Assembly: GCA_947498705.1 (NCBI GenBank)
Contig: CANMLW010000019.1
Coordinates: 1 to 62,455, forward strand
Direction of reading: 5' to 3'
Source of the DNA: an uncultured Aquimarina sp.
GTDB taxonomy: Bacteria > Bacteroidota > Bacteroidia > Flavobacteriales > Flavobacteriaceae
Length of the DNA: 62,455 bases
The notes under the pieces were generated by a model. The model saw only the letters and a list, made by a program, of their open reading frames with translations. It made no database searches and was not told the origin of the DNA. The translations under genes were made by a program, and so were the position numbers. This document shows positions 43,283-52,798 of the stretch, in pieces. How positions within the stretch are numbered: position 1 is the first letter of the stretch; each line of letters starts with the position of its first letter.

Positions 43283-45709
43283 ATGAAGATTTCATACAAC
43301 TGGCTAAAACAATTTATCAATCTAGACTGGGATGCAGAAAAGGCGGGCGAACTTCTTACTGACTTAGGACTCGAAGTAGAAGGAATAGAAAGCTTTCAAA
43401 GTGTTAAAGGAGGCTTAGAAGGTGTTGTTGTAGGGCAAGTACTAAACTGTGAAAAACATCCTAATGCCGATAAATTAAAGGTTACAAAAGTAGACCTAGG
43501 AGGTCCAGAACCCGTACAAATTGTTTGTGGAGCACCAAACGTTGCGGTAGGTCAAAAAGTTCCTGTTGCTACAATTGGCACCAAACTTTATGATGATAAT
43601 GGCCAGGAATGGACAATAAAAAAAGGGAAAATTAGAGGTGAAGAAAGCCACGGTATGATTTGTGCCGAAGATGAATTAGGATTGGGAAAAGCACATGATG
43701 GAATCATGGTATTAGACGCAGATATTCCTGTAGGCACCAAAGCTTCTACCGTTTTTGACATCGAAAATGATCAGATTTTTGAAATTGGATTGACACCTAA
43801 TCGTGCCGATGCCATGAGTCATTGGGGTACAGCCCGTGATCTTAAAGCCGGATTACTGCAAAAGGATATAAATATAGAACTTATTACGCCATCGGTAAGT
43901 AACTTTAGAGTTGAAAACAGATTGCATAAAATTGATATCGAAGTAGCGAATACTGACCTGGCACCACGATATTGTGGAGTAACAATTTCTAACGTTAAGG
44001 TTAATGAATCTCCAAATTGGCTACAACATCGATTAAGAGCAATAGGAATTACTCCTAAAAACAATATTGTAGATGTAACTAATTATGTATTACACGAATT
44101 AGGGCAACCTTTGCATGCGTTTGATGCACATTATATAGAAGGCGAAAAGATTGAAGTAAAAACCGTTAAAGCTGGCACGAAATTCACAACTCTCGATGAA
44201 GTAGAAAGAGAACTACATGCAGAGGATCTTATGATTTGCGATGCTGTAAAACCGCTTTGTATTGCAGGTGTTTTTGGTGGTATTAACTCTGGGGTAACAG
44301 AAAGTACCACCTCTATATTCTTAGAAAGTGCCTACTTTAATCCTGTTAGTGTTCGAAAAACTGCAAAAAGGCATAGTTTAAATACTGATGCTTCCTTTAG
44401 GTTTGAAAGAGGTATTGATCCTAATATTACAGAGTATGCTTTAAAGAGAGCTGCTTTATTGATACAAGAATTAGCCGGAGGAATCATTTCTAGTGAAATT
44501 ACAGATCTATATCCTAAAAAAATTGAAGATACTCAAGTTTTTTTATCATTCGAAAATGCTACTAAACTGATTGGAGAAGAACTTCCTTCTGATACTATCA
44601 AAAGTATTCTTACCTCTTTGGATATAAAAATTAATAGTGTTACAGAACTGGGTGTAGGACTCACAATCCCTGCTTATAGAAATGATGTACAAAGAGAAGC
44701 AGATGTCATAGAAGAAGTACTTAGAGTATATGGATATAACAATATTGGTTTTACTCAAAAACTAAATGCTTCTATCTCTAATATCGACAAATTTGCAGAT
44801 CACTCGGTACAAAATACCATTTCGAATCAGTTTGTTGGTCAAGGGTTTCATGAAATGATGTCTAACTCATTGACTTCGCCAGAATATACCAGTCTAAGCG
44901 AACAAATAAAAGAAGACAACAATATACTAATGCTAAATCCCTTAAGTAATGATTTAGCAGTTATGCGACAATCTATGTTATTTTCTGGGCTAGAAGCTAT
45001 TGCATACAACAGTAATAGAAAACGGTCAAATCTAAAATTGTTCGAATTCGGAAAAACATACCACCTTTACGAAAATGAAAGAATCGAGAACAAACACTTA
45101 AGTGTTCTTATTTCTGGTGATCGATCCAAAGAGTCTTGGGTTGCTAACTCTAAGGGAAGTGATTTCTTTTACTTAAAAGGAATTGTAATTTCTGTTCTGG
45201 AGCGCTTGGGGCTAAATAAACTAAAATCATCTCCGATAAAAAATGATATTTTTACTGAAGGTTTATCATTGTCATTAGGCAAGACCAAATTGGTTGATTT
45301 TGGAAATGTTAAAAAATCTGTTCTTAAGCATTTTGCAATTTCTCAAGAAGTATGGTATGCCGATTTTAATTGGGATGCTGTATTAAATTTTGCCCAACAC
45401 AACAAGATAAAATATACAGAAATCCCTAAGTTTCCAGAAGTAAGAAGAGATTTTGCGCTCTTATTAGAAGAATCAGTTAAGTTTGAAGATATTCATACTC
45501 TGGCCAAACAGACAGAAAAACAACTTCTAAAAGAAGTGAATTTATTCGATGTATATCAAGGAGAAAATCTTCCTAGAGGGAAAAAATCTTATGCGGTAAG
45601 TTTTATTATTCAGGATGAAAATAAAACACTTACAGATAAACAGATTGATAAAATAATGAATAAACTGCAACATAATTTTGAAACCAAATTAGGAGCAGAA
45701 TTAAGATAA
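43283..45709 (+). CDS. pheT: Phenylalanyl-tRNA synthetase beta subunit
   Basis: 808 residues, the usual length. Order: N-terminal EMAP/OB-type tRNA-binding domain (about 40-155, VGQVLNCEKHPNADKLKVTKVD), B3/B4 editing region (NIVDVTNYVLHELGQPLHAFDAH), B5 (FENATKLIGEELPSDTIKSI), the synthetase-like core, and a C-terminal FDX-ACB anticodon-binding domain (about 715-808, KFPEVRRDFALLLEE). With PheS, encoded elsewhere, it charges tRNA-Phe. Housekeeping gene with its own promoter and a strong terminator. Confidence 0.97.
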   Translation: MKISYNWLKQFINLDWDAEKAGELLTDLGLEVEGIESFQSVKGGLEGVVVGQVLNCEKHPNADKLKVTKVDLGGPEPVQIVCGAPNVAVGQKVPVATIGTKLYDDNGQEWTIKKGKIRGEESHGMICAEDELGLGKAHDGIMVLDADIPVGTKASTVFDIENDQIFEIGLTPNRADAMSHWGTARDLKAGLLQKDINIELITPSVSNFRVENRLHKIDIEVANTDLAPRYCGVTISNVKVNESPNWLQHRLRAIGITPKNNIVDVTNYVLHELGQPLHAFDAHYIEGEKIEVKTVKAGTKFTTLDEVERELHAEDLMICDAVKPLCIAGVFGGINSGVTESTTSIFLESAYFNPVSVRKTAKRHSLNTDASFRFERGIDPNITEYALKRAALLIQELAGGIISSEITDLYPKKIEDTQVFLSFENATKLIGEELPSDTIKSILTSLDIKINSVTELGVGLTIPAYRNDVQREADVIEEVLRVYGYNNIGFTQKLNASISNIDKFADHSVQNTISNQFVGQGFHEMMSNSLTSPEYTSLSEQIKEDNNILMLNPLSNDLAVMRQSMLFSGLEAIAYNSNRKRSNLKLFEFGKTYHLYENERIENKHLSVLISGDRSKESWVANSKGSDFFYLKGIVISVLERLGLNKLKSSPIKNDIFTEGLSLSLGKTKLVDFGNVKKSVLKHFAISQEVWYADFNWDAVLNFAQHNKIKYTEIPKFPEVRRDFALLLEESVKFEDIHTLAKQTEKQLLKEVNLFDVYQGENLPRGKKSYAVSFIIQDENKTLTDKQIDKIMNKLQHNFETKLGAELR

Positions 45710-45740
45710 AATAGTTATCATCTCAAAATATATACTATTA

Positions 45741-45768
45741 ACCACCGTTTAAAACGGTGGTTTTTTTT
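45741..45768 (+). terminator. Terminator of pheT
   Basis: A perfect 10-bp stem, ACCACCGTTT (45741-45750) with AAACGGTGGT (45752-45761), followed by a T run; it begins 31 bases after the stop. Confidence 0.92.
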
Positions 45769-45881
45769 AGTTCAATTATTTTATAACAGACACACCATTA
45801 TAACTTCTTTCTAATAAAAATCATTATAGTTAATTACATACTATAGAATTAGTATTACAAAAGAAGAAAAACGACATATAT

Positions 45882-45916
45882 AAAAAGGGGAGTATGTTAC
45901 ATACTCCCCTTTTTTA
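45882..45916 (-). terminator. Terminator of the TPR gene (bidirectional in form)
   Basis: A perfect 16-bp stem (45882-45897 with 45899-45914), core GGGGAGTATG, A-rich on one side and T-rich on the other, so it can end transcription from either strand. It lies 20 bases beyond the minus-strand TPR stop. Confidence 0.88.
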
Positions 45917-45935
45917 AAAGATATTTTGTCTTTTC

Positions 45936-47210
45936 TTAGTTACCTCCCTCTAAAGCTTTTAGTTTATTTTTCATAATATCTGCTTTAGGGTCATCTAACT
46001 GATAAAAGATATTCATTAATGTACGAATCGCATCTATGTTATCAGGGTTACTTTTTAAGGCACCTTCTAGGTAAGGAACTGCACTTGTATAAATATTTTG
46101 TCTCTCTTTCTTAAGTACTTCGTAACGCTTGTTATCAGCATTAGAAGTTCCTAATGCATTCATTTCATCTACAACACTTTTTTCTTTTCCTAAGATCAAA
46201 GCAGCTATATTTATTTGAGCAGAAGTGTAATCTGGCTTAATCTCTAGTGCTTTTTTATAGTATTCTAATGCTTGATCATTATCACCTAAACGAGAAGCGC
46301 TTACTCCTAAGTTATATAACAAATCAGGGTTTTCTGGATCGTTAGCAACAATTTTCTCCATCAACTCTTTATATTTCTCAATATTTCCTAATTTATAATA
46401 CAAATCTGCTTCTGCCTGCATAAGTGTAGCATCATTTGGATTTTCTTTTGAAGCGTTTTCTATAGCAGTAATAGCTTCTTGGTTTTTTCCTTGACTTACA
46501 TAAATTAAGGCAATATTCTTGGCTATTTCTCCTTTCTTAGATTCTGAACTTCTATCCTCTGGCTTGATATACTCTCCACTTTTTACAGAAACATCTCTTA
46601 GTTGCTTAGAACCAAAAACTTCAACCTCACCAGTTTCCTTTTTTGTGGCTACAAATTCTTTTTTAATTCCAGTATATCCTAGCTCTTGTAATTCGTTATA
46701 GTACTTTAATGCTGAATCATAATCTTTGGCATTAATAGCATTACCAGCTGCATAATATAAATAAGTACCATCTCCTTTTTCTATAGTATAGCTAAGGTAT
46801 AACTTCTTTGATGCAGTTTTATAATTCTTCGCATTTTGATCCTTAATAGCACTATCTATTAATGTACCAACCAAACCTTGAATATTTTTAGTTGCCTCTA
46901 CAGTATATTTTGATCCACCAGCAGCTTTCTCTACTTCTATTGCCTTATTGTATGCATTGGCAGCCCCTTCTATTTTTTCTAAAGAGTCACCAGCAGAAGC
47001 AGAAAATACTTTTCCTTTAAGGAAATAATATTGTGCTTTCATCTTTTCATCTGCTGCTCCTAATTGTCCTTCTGCAGCTTTTAAAGCATCGCTAGCTACA
47101 TCTAGCTGCCCAGATTTTAGAGCTTTAGCTGCCGCTTTTATAGCTTGCTTCTGTGAAAATCCGATAGCGCTAAAAGCTAAGAATAATACTACGATAAATT
47201 TAGTTTTCAT
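45936..47210 (-). CDS. Exported tetratricopeptide repeat protein
   Basis: 424 residues. A signal peptide (1-19, ending GFSQ) is followed by at least five to six TPR-like helical pairs, clearest at NPDLLYNLGVSASRLGDNDQALEYYKKALEIKPDY (about 290-325) and NPDNIDAIRTLMNIFYQLDD near the C-terminus. It is predicted periplasmic or outer-membrane associated, acting as a scaffold; the partner is unknown. It lies 44 bases after gyrA on the same strand with no terminator between, so read-through from gyrA is likely. Confidence 0.88.
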   Translation of the reverse strand: MKTKFIVVLFLAFSAIGFSQKQAIKAAAKALKSGQLDVASDALKAAEGQLGAADEKMKAQYYFLKGKVFSASAGDSLEKIEGAANAYNKAIEVEKAAGGSKYTVEATKNIQGLVGTLIDSAIKDQNAKNYKTASKKLYLSYTIEKGDGTYLYYAAGNAINAKDYDSALKYYNELQELGYTGIKKEFVATKKETGEVEVFGSKQLRDVSVKSGEYIKPEDRSSESKKGEIAKNIALIYVSQGKNQEAITAIENASKENPNDATLMQAEADLYYKLGNIEKYKELMEKIVANDPENPDLLYNLGVSASRLGDNDQALEYYKKALEIKPDYTSAQINIAALILGKEKSVVDEMNALGTSNADNKRYEVLKKERQNIYTSAVPYLEGALKSNPDNIDAIRTLMNIFYQLDDPKADIMKNKLKALEGGN

Positions 47211-47254
47211 TACTTGTTAATTTTAATATTGGGATTTAATTATTGTTGTTTTTT

Positions 47255-49768
47255 TTAATTATCAATATTCGTGCCATCTGCGGCATTTTCATTGTTGATT
47301 TCCTCATCGTTTTCATCATCGATATTGTCCTCATCATGCATGACTTTGGCAACAGCAGCAATAGAATCCTTACCTTTTAAATTTATAAGACGAACACCTT
47401 GTGTTGCTCTTCCCATTACACGTAAATCTTCTACAGCAAGACGAATCGCAATTCCAGACTTATTAATAATCATTAAATCATCAGAATCTGTTACATTTTT
47501 AATAGCAACCAGCTTACCTGTTTTATCTGTAACAGAAATGGTTTTTACTCCTTTACCACCTCTGTTTGTTATTCTATAGTCTTCTAATTTAGAACGTTTT
47601 CCATAGCCATTTTCAGAAACTACCAGAATATTACTTTCCATTTCATTAACCGCTACCATTCCTATTACTTCATCTTCTTCATCGGCCAATCGTATACCTC
47701 TAACACCAGAAGCACCACGCCCCATAGGTCTGGTCTTTTCTTCTTCAAAACGAATTGCTTTTCCTGATTTTACCGCCAGCATCACTTGACTCTTTCCGTT
47801 GGTTAATTTTGCTTCAAGAAGCTCATCATTTTCTTTAATTGTAATTGCATTAATACCATTTGTTCTAGGTCTAGAATATTGCTCTAATGAGGTTTTCTTA
47901 ACCTGTCCCTTTTTGGTAGCCATAATGACATAATGTGAATTTATATACTCTTCGTCTTTAAGATCCTGTGTACATATAAACGCTTTTACCTTATCATCAT
48001 TATGAATATTAATTAGATTTTGTATTGCTCTTCCTTTAGATGTTTTACTACCTTCAGGAATTTCATATACTCTCATCCAAAAACATTTACCGTTTTGTGT
48101 AAAGAACAACATATATTGATGATTCGTTCCAACAAATAAATGTTCTAGAAAATCTTCATTACGTGTCGTACTTCCTTTTTGACCTACTCCTCCTCTATTT
48201 TGTTTTTTATACTCATTAAGAGAAGTTCTTTTAATATACCCGGCATGTGAAATTGTAATCACTACTTTTTCATCCGGAATCATATCTTCGATACTTAGGT
48301 CTCCACCAGCATATTCTATTTGAGAACGACGTTCATCACCGTACTTATCTTTAACCTCTAGAAGCTCTTCTTTAATAATATCCATTCTACGCTCTTTCTT
48401 AGCTAAGATATCTTTAAGATCTTCTATGGTTTTCATCAACTCATCATACTCTGCACGTAACTTGTCTTGCTCTAGTCCTGTTAATTGACGCAAACGCATT
48501 TCGACAATTGCTTTTGCCTGAATTTCAGAAAGCTTAAAGCGTTCCATTAATTTTTCACGGGCCTCATCAGCATTCGCCGAAGAACGTATTAACGCAATAA
48601 CTTCATCAATATTGTCTGATGCAATAATTAATCCTTCAAGAATATGTGCACGTTCTTCTGCTTTCTTGAGTTCATATTTTGTTCTACGAACAACAACCTC
48701 ATGTCTGTGCTCTACAAAATAATGAATCATTTCTTTTACGTTCAATAATTGTGGTCGACCATTAACCAACGCAATATTATTAACACTAAAAGAAGATTGT
48801 AAAGCTGTATACTTATATAATAGATTAAGAACTATATTAGGTATTGCATCACGCTTCAAAATATAAACGATACGCATACCTTTTCTATCGGACTCATCTC
48901 TTATCGATGAAATCCCATCTATCTTCTTATCATTAACAAGATCTGCAGTTTTTTTAATCATATCAGCCTTATTAACCTGATATGGGATTTCTGTAACGAT
49001 GATGCATTCTCTACCATTCACTTCTTCAAAACTAGCTTTGGCACGCATTACGATTCTACCTCTTCCAGTTTTAAAAGCTTCTCGAACACCATCATATCCA
49101 TATATGATACCTCCTGTAGGAAAATCAGGAGCTTTGATATGTTGTATTAATTCATCAATTTCTATCTCATCGTTTTCGATATATGCTATAGTTCCATCTA
49201 CTACTTCACTTAAATTATGAGGTGGCATATTAGTTGCCATACCAACAGCAATACCCGATGCACCATTTATAAGTAATCCAGGTACTCGAGTCGGTAAAAC
49301 AGTAGGTTCTTTAAGTGTATCATCAAAATTTAAAGTATGATCTACCGTATCCTTTTCGATATCTGCAAGCATATCTTCAGATATCTTACGCATTCTTGCT
49401 TCGGTATAACGCATTGCAGCTGGACTATCACCATCTACAGAACCAAAGTTACCTTGCCCGTCAACCAACATATATCTCAAACTCCACTCCTGAGCCATTC
49501 GAACCATGGTATCATATACAGAAGTATCCCCATGCGGGTGATATTTCCCTAGCACCTCTCCTACAATTCTTGCAGATTTCTTATGAGCACTATTTGCTTT
49601 AACACCTAGTTCGTACATACCATATAAAACACGTCTATGTACGGGTTTAAGACCATCCCTAACATCTGGTAGTGCCCGAGATACAATAACAGACATTGAG
49701 TAATCAATGTATGCTGATTTCATCTCATCTTCTATATTGATAGGTATAAGCTTTTCTCCGTCAGCCAT
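47255..49768 (-). CDS. gyrA: DNA gyrase subunit A
   Basis: 837 residues. The catalytic tyrosine is Y121 in AMRYTEARM, and the quinolone-resistance region HPHGDTSVYDTMVRMAQ precedes it. The breakage-reunion domain (1-~500) is followed by a six-bladed beta-pinwheel with the GyrA box QNRGGVGQKG (about 530-540), which marks gyrase rather than topoisomerase IV. The tail is acidic (DNIDDENDEEINNENAADG). With GyrB it introduces negative supercoils. The upstream gap carries a perfect 16-bp palindrome, a possible control site. Confidence 0.96.
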   Translation of the reverse strand: MADGEKLIPINIEDEMKSAYIDYSMSVIVSRALPDVRDGLKPVHRRVLYGMYELGVKANSAHKKSARIVGEVLGKYHPHGDTSVYDTMVRMAQEWSLRYMLVDGQGNFGSVDGDSPAAMRYTEARMRKISEDMLADIEKDTVDHTLNFDDTLKEPTVLPTRVPGLLINGASGIAVGMATNMPPHNLSEVVDGTIAYIENDEIEIDELIQHIKAPDFPTGGIIYGYDGVREAFKTGRGRIVMRAKASFEEVNGRECIIVTEIPYQVNKADMIKKTADLVNDKKIDGISSIRDESDRKGMRIVYILKRDAIPNIVLNLLYKYTALQSSFSVNNIALVNGRPQLLNVKEMIHYFVEHRHEVVVRRTKYELKKAEERAHILEGLIIASDNIDEVIALIRSSANADEAREKLMERFKLSEIQAKAIVEMRLRQLTGLEQDKLRAEYDELMKTIEDLKDILAKKERRMDIIKEELLEVKDKYGDERRSQIEYAGGDLSIEDMIPDEKVVITISHAGYIKRTSLNEYKKQNRGGVGQKGSTTRNEDFLEHLFVGTNHQYMLFFTQNGKCFWMRVYEIPEGSKTSKGRAIQNLINIHNDDKVKAFICTQDLKDEEYINSHYVIMATKKGQVKKTSLEQYSRPRTNGINAITIKENDELLEAKLTNGKSQVMLAVKSGKAIRFEEEKTRPMGRGASGVRGIRLADEEDEVIGMVAVNEMESNILVVSENGYGKRSKLEDYRITNRGGKGVKTISVTDKTGKLVAIKNVTDSDDLMIINKSGIAIRLAVEDLRVMGRATQGVRLINLKGKDSIAAVAKVMHDEDNIDDENDEEINNENAADGTNIDN

Positions 49769-50145
49769 AAAATTTTATTTAATTCAAAAATTAATTAATT
49801 CAAACGCGCTAATTTACGTAAATTAAGACAGTTTTAACAACGTATTTATTACCTAATATACGTAATTTATTAACAACAATGATGACTTAGATAGTTAATA
49901 AGTCTACTCCTAATGGTTTTGATTATTAAAGCTTTTTTTGTCTATTTACCGTAATTAATAAAAAAAGCACTGTAATTTCTATTTTAAAAAACTAGATGAC
50001 TTTAAAAAAAAAGAGTAGAATTGTATTGAAAAATAGCTTATTACAAAAAAAACACACATTATTGATCGATTAAAAGAGGGCTTTTTGTAAATGTAACTCT
50101 AAAAATTACTATTTTAGTTATAAAGAAAAAGAAAGAGAATATTTT
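49769..50145. other. Divergent gyrA-clpC intergenic region
   Basis: 377 bases with no ORF. It contains a perfect 16-bp palindrome (49810-49825), further ACGTA-type motifs between 49836 and 49866, and a weak clpC promoter candidate (TTG 50085-50087, TATTTTAG 50110-50117, 22-base spacer). No RNA gene was recognised. Confidence 0.45.
49810..49825. repeat. 16-bp perfect palindrome upstream of gyrA
   Basis: TAATTTACGTAAATTA reads the same on both strands and lies about 42 bases before the gyrA start. It is a candidate operator. No regulator can be named. Confidence 0.5.
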
Positions 50146-52701
50146 ATGGATGATAATTTTTCACCAAGGGTTAAAGATGTTATTGCTTACAGTAAAGAAG
50201 AAGCGCTTAGGTTAGGCCATGACTTTATTGGTACCGAACATCTTATGTTGGGACTGCTTCGTGATGGAAGTGGAAAAGCGATTAATATCCTGGATGCTCT
50301 GGATATTGATCTTACTATTTTAAGAAGAAAAGTAGAAATCCTCAGCCCGGCAAACCCTGATATAATGGTGACTTCGAACGAGAAAAAAAACCTACATTTA
50401 ACCAGGCAGGCAGAACGAGCCCTGAAAACTACATTTTTAGAAGCTAAACTTTTTCAAAGTTCTTCTATCAATACAGCACATCTTCTGCTTTGCATTTTAA
50501 GAAACGAAAATGACCCAACTACGAAACTTTTAAATCGTTTAAAGGTGGATTATGATAACGTTAAAGACCAATTTAAGTTTATGATTGCTAACGAAGAAGA
50601 ATATATAGACAACCCAAAAGCAGAATCTTTTCCAGACGATGATGATTTGTCAGGAGATGCTTCAAAAGAAAACCCTTTTAATTCACCTGGAGCTGGTAGT
50701 AAAGCAGGAAAAAAATCTAAAACACCAGTTTTAGATAATTTTGGAAGAGATCTTACTGTCATGGCAGAAGAAGGAAAACTTGATCCTGTGGTAGGCCGAT
50801 CTAAAGAAATTGAACGAGTATCACAGATACTAAGTAGAAGAAAAAAGAACAACCCTCTTTTAATAGGTGAACCTGGTGTAGGTAAGTCTGCAATTGCAGA
50901 AGGACTTGCATTACGAATTGTAAAACGAAAAGTTTCAAGAATCTTATTTGACAAGAGAGTAGTTACTTTGGATTTGGCCAGTTTGGTTGCCGGTACAAAA
51001 TATCGCGGTCAATTCGAAGAAAGAATGAAAGCGGTTATGAATGAGCTTGAAAAAAATGATGATATCATTTTATTTATAGATGAAATTCATACCATCGTAG
51101 GTGCTGGAGGCGCTACAGGAAGCCTAGATGCTTCGAATATGTTTAAACCAGCATTGGCAAGAGGTGAAATCCAATGTATAGGTGCTACTACTCTAGATGA
51201 ATATAGACAATACATAGAAAAAGACGGTGCACTAGAAAGAAGATTTCAGAAAGTTATCGTTGAGCCAACCAATATTGAAGAAACTATAGAGATTCTTAAT
51301 AACATTAAAGAAAAATACGAAGAACACCATAACGTTAATTATACACCAGAAGCTATTGAGGCTTGTGTAAAATTAACCAACAGATATATGACCGATAGAT
51401 TCTTACCAGACAAAGCTATTGATGCTTTGGACGAAGCTGGATCCAGAGTTCATATCACAAATATTGATGTTCCTAAAAAAATTCTTGATCTTGAGAAAAA
51501 ACTTGAAGAAGTAAGAGAACTCAAAAACAGTGTTGTCAAAAAACAAAAATATGAAGAGGCTGCCAAGCTTAGAGATGATGAAAAAAATCTTGAAAAAGAG
51601 CTAGCAACTGCTCAAGAACAATGGGAAAAAGAATCCAAACTTCATAAGGAAACGGTAGACGAAGAGAATGTGGCAGATGTTGTTTCTATGATGACAGGTA
51701 TCCCTGTAAATCGTATTGCCCAAACAGAGAGTAACAAACTAGCAGAATTACCAAACCTAATAAAAGGTAAAGTAATTGGACAGGATGATGCGGTTTCTAA
51801 AGTCGTAAAAGCAATTCAGCGTAATCGAGCGGGACTTAAAGATCCTAACAAACCTATCGGTTCTTTTATTTTCTTAGGACAAACAGGAGTAGGAAAAACA
51901 CAATTAGCAAAAGTATTAGCTACCGAGCTTTTTGATAGCGAAGACACTCTTATCAGAATAGATATGAGTGAATATATGGAGAAATTTGCTGTTTCGAGAT
52001 TAATAGGAGCTCCTCCAGGATATGTAGGATATGAAGAGGGTGGACAATTAACAGAAAAAGTTAGAAGAAAGCCTTATGCGGTTGTATTATTAGATGAGAT
52101 TGAAAAAGCACATCCAGACGTTTTTAACATGATGCTTCAAGTATTGGATGATGGATACCTAACCGATAGCTTGGGTCGTAAAATAGATTTTAGAAATACT
52201 ATTATCATTATGACTTCTAATATTGGTGCCCGTAAACTAAAAGATTTCGGACAAGGAGTTGGTTTCGGTACTAGTGCCAAGAAATCACAAGCAGAAGATC
52301 ATGCAAAAGGAATTATAGAAAACGCTCTAAAAAAGGCGTTTGCTCCAGAATTTCTTAATAGAGTTGATGATGTAATTGTATTCAACGCATTAGAAAGAGA
52401 AGATATTCATAAAATTATCGACATAGAGCTTGATAAGCTTTACGGCAGAATAAACGATCTAGGATACAATCTATCACTTAGTAACGAAGCAAAAGATTAT
52501 ATCACAGAGAAAGGTTTTGACAGACAATATGGTGCCAGACCATTAAAAAGAGCCATTCAAAAATATATTGAAGATGCTCTTGCAGAAGAAATTATAAATG
52601 CACAGTTACAAGAAGGTGACAGTATTTTTATGGATCTGGACAAAGACTCTAGTGAATTAACAATCACTATTAAAAAAGCCAAAAAATCGGCTGAGTCGTA
52701 A
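50146..52701 (+). CDS. clpC: ClpC-type ATP-dependent Clp protease ATP-binding subunit
   Basis: 851 residues. Clp N-domain repeats (about 1-145, HDFIGTEHLMLGLLRDG) are followed by AAA-1 with Walker A GEPGVGKSA, a UVR-type middle region (about 430-465, KKQKYEEAAKLRDDEKNLEKE), AAA-2 with GQTGVGKTQ and Walker B VVLLDEIEKAHP, and the D2-small C-terminal domain. The UVR motif and short M-domain identify ClpC rather than ClpB or ClpA. It unfolds substrates for ClpP or acts as a chaperone. Monocistronic with a strong terminator. Confidence 0.94.
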   Translation: MDDNFSPRVKDVIAYSKEEALRLGHDFIGTEHLMLGLLRDGSGKAINILDALDIDLTILRRKVEILSPANPDIMVTSNEKKNLHLTRQAERALKTTFLEAKLFQSSSINTAHLLLCILRNENDPTTKLLNRLKVDYDNVKDQFKFMIANEEEYIDNPKAESFPDDDDLSGDASKENPFNSPGAGSKAGKKSKTPVLDNFGRDLTVMAEEGKLDPVVGRSKEIERVSQILSRRKKNNPLLIGEPGVGKSAIAEGLALRIVKRKVSRILFDKRVVTLDLASLVAGTKYRGQFEERMKAVMNELEKNDDIILFIDEIHTIVGAGGATGSLDASNMFKPALARGEIQCIGATTLDEYRQYIEKDGALERRFQKVIVEPTNIEETIEILNNIKEKYEEHHNVNYTPEAIEACVKLTNRYMTDRFLPDKAIDALDEAGSRVHITNIDVPKKILDLEKKLEEVRELKNSVVKKQKYEEAAKLRDDEKNLEKELATAQEQWEKESKLHKETVDEENVADVVSMMTGIPVNRIAQTESNKLAELPNLIKGKVIGQDDAVSKVVKAIQRNRAGLKDPNKPIGSFIFLGQTGVGKTQLAKVLATELFDSEDTLIRIDMSEYMEKFAVSRLIGAPPGYVGYEEGGQLTEKVRRKPYAVVLLDEIEKAHPDVFNMMLQVLDDGYLTDSLGRKIDFRNTIIIMTSNIGARKLKDFGQGVGFGTSAKKSQAEDHAKGIIENALKKAFAPEFLNRVDDVIVFNALEREDIHKIIDIELDKLYGRINDLGYNLSLSNEAKDYITEKGFDRQYGARPLKRAIQKYIEDALAEEIINAQLQEGDSIFMDLDKDSSELTITIKKAKKSAES

Positions 52702-52724
52702 TAATTTAAATCATTAACACACTC

Positions 52725-52762
52725 AAAAAAGGCTATTGTTTTTAAAAACAATAGCCTTTTTT
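52725..52762. terminator. Bidirectional terminator between clpC and rny
   Basis: A perfect 38-base palindrome with core GGCTATTG, starting with six A and ending with six T. It lies between the convergent stops of clpC (plus) and rny (minus) and can serve both. Confidence 0.93.
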
Positions 52763-52798
52763 ACTTATTATGATTAGTCAGGTTTTATTACCTAATAA

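Noticed and set aside
47271..47579. 102-residue plus-strand ORF and other ORFs opposite gyrA
   Set aside because: All are shadows of gyrA in an antisense frame with no start signal or recognisable product.
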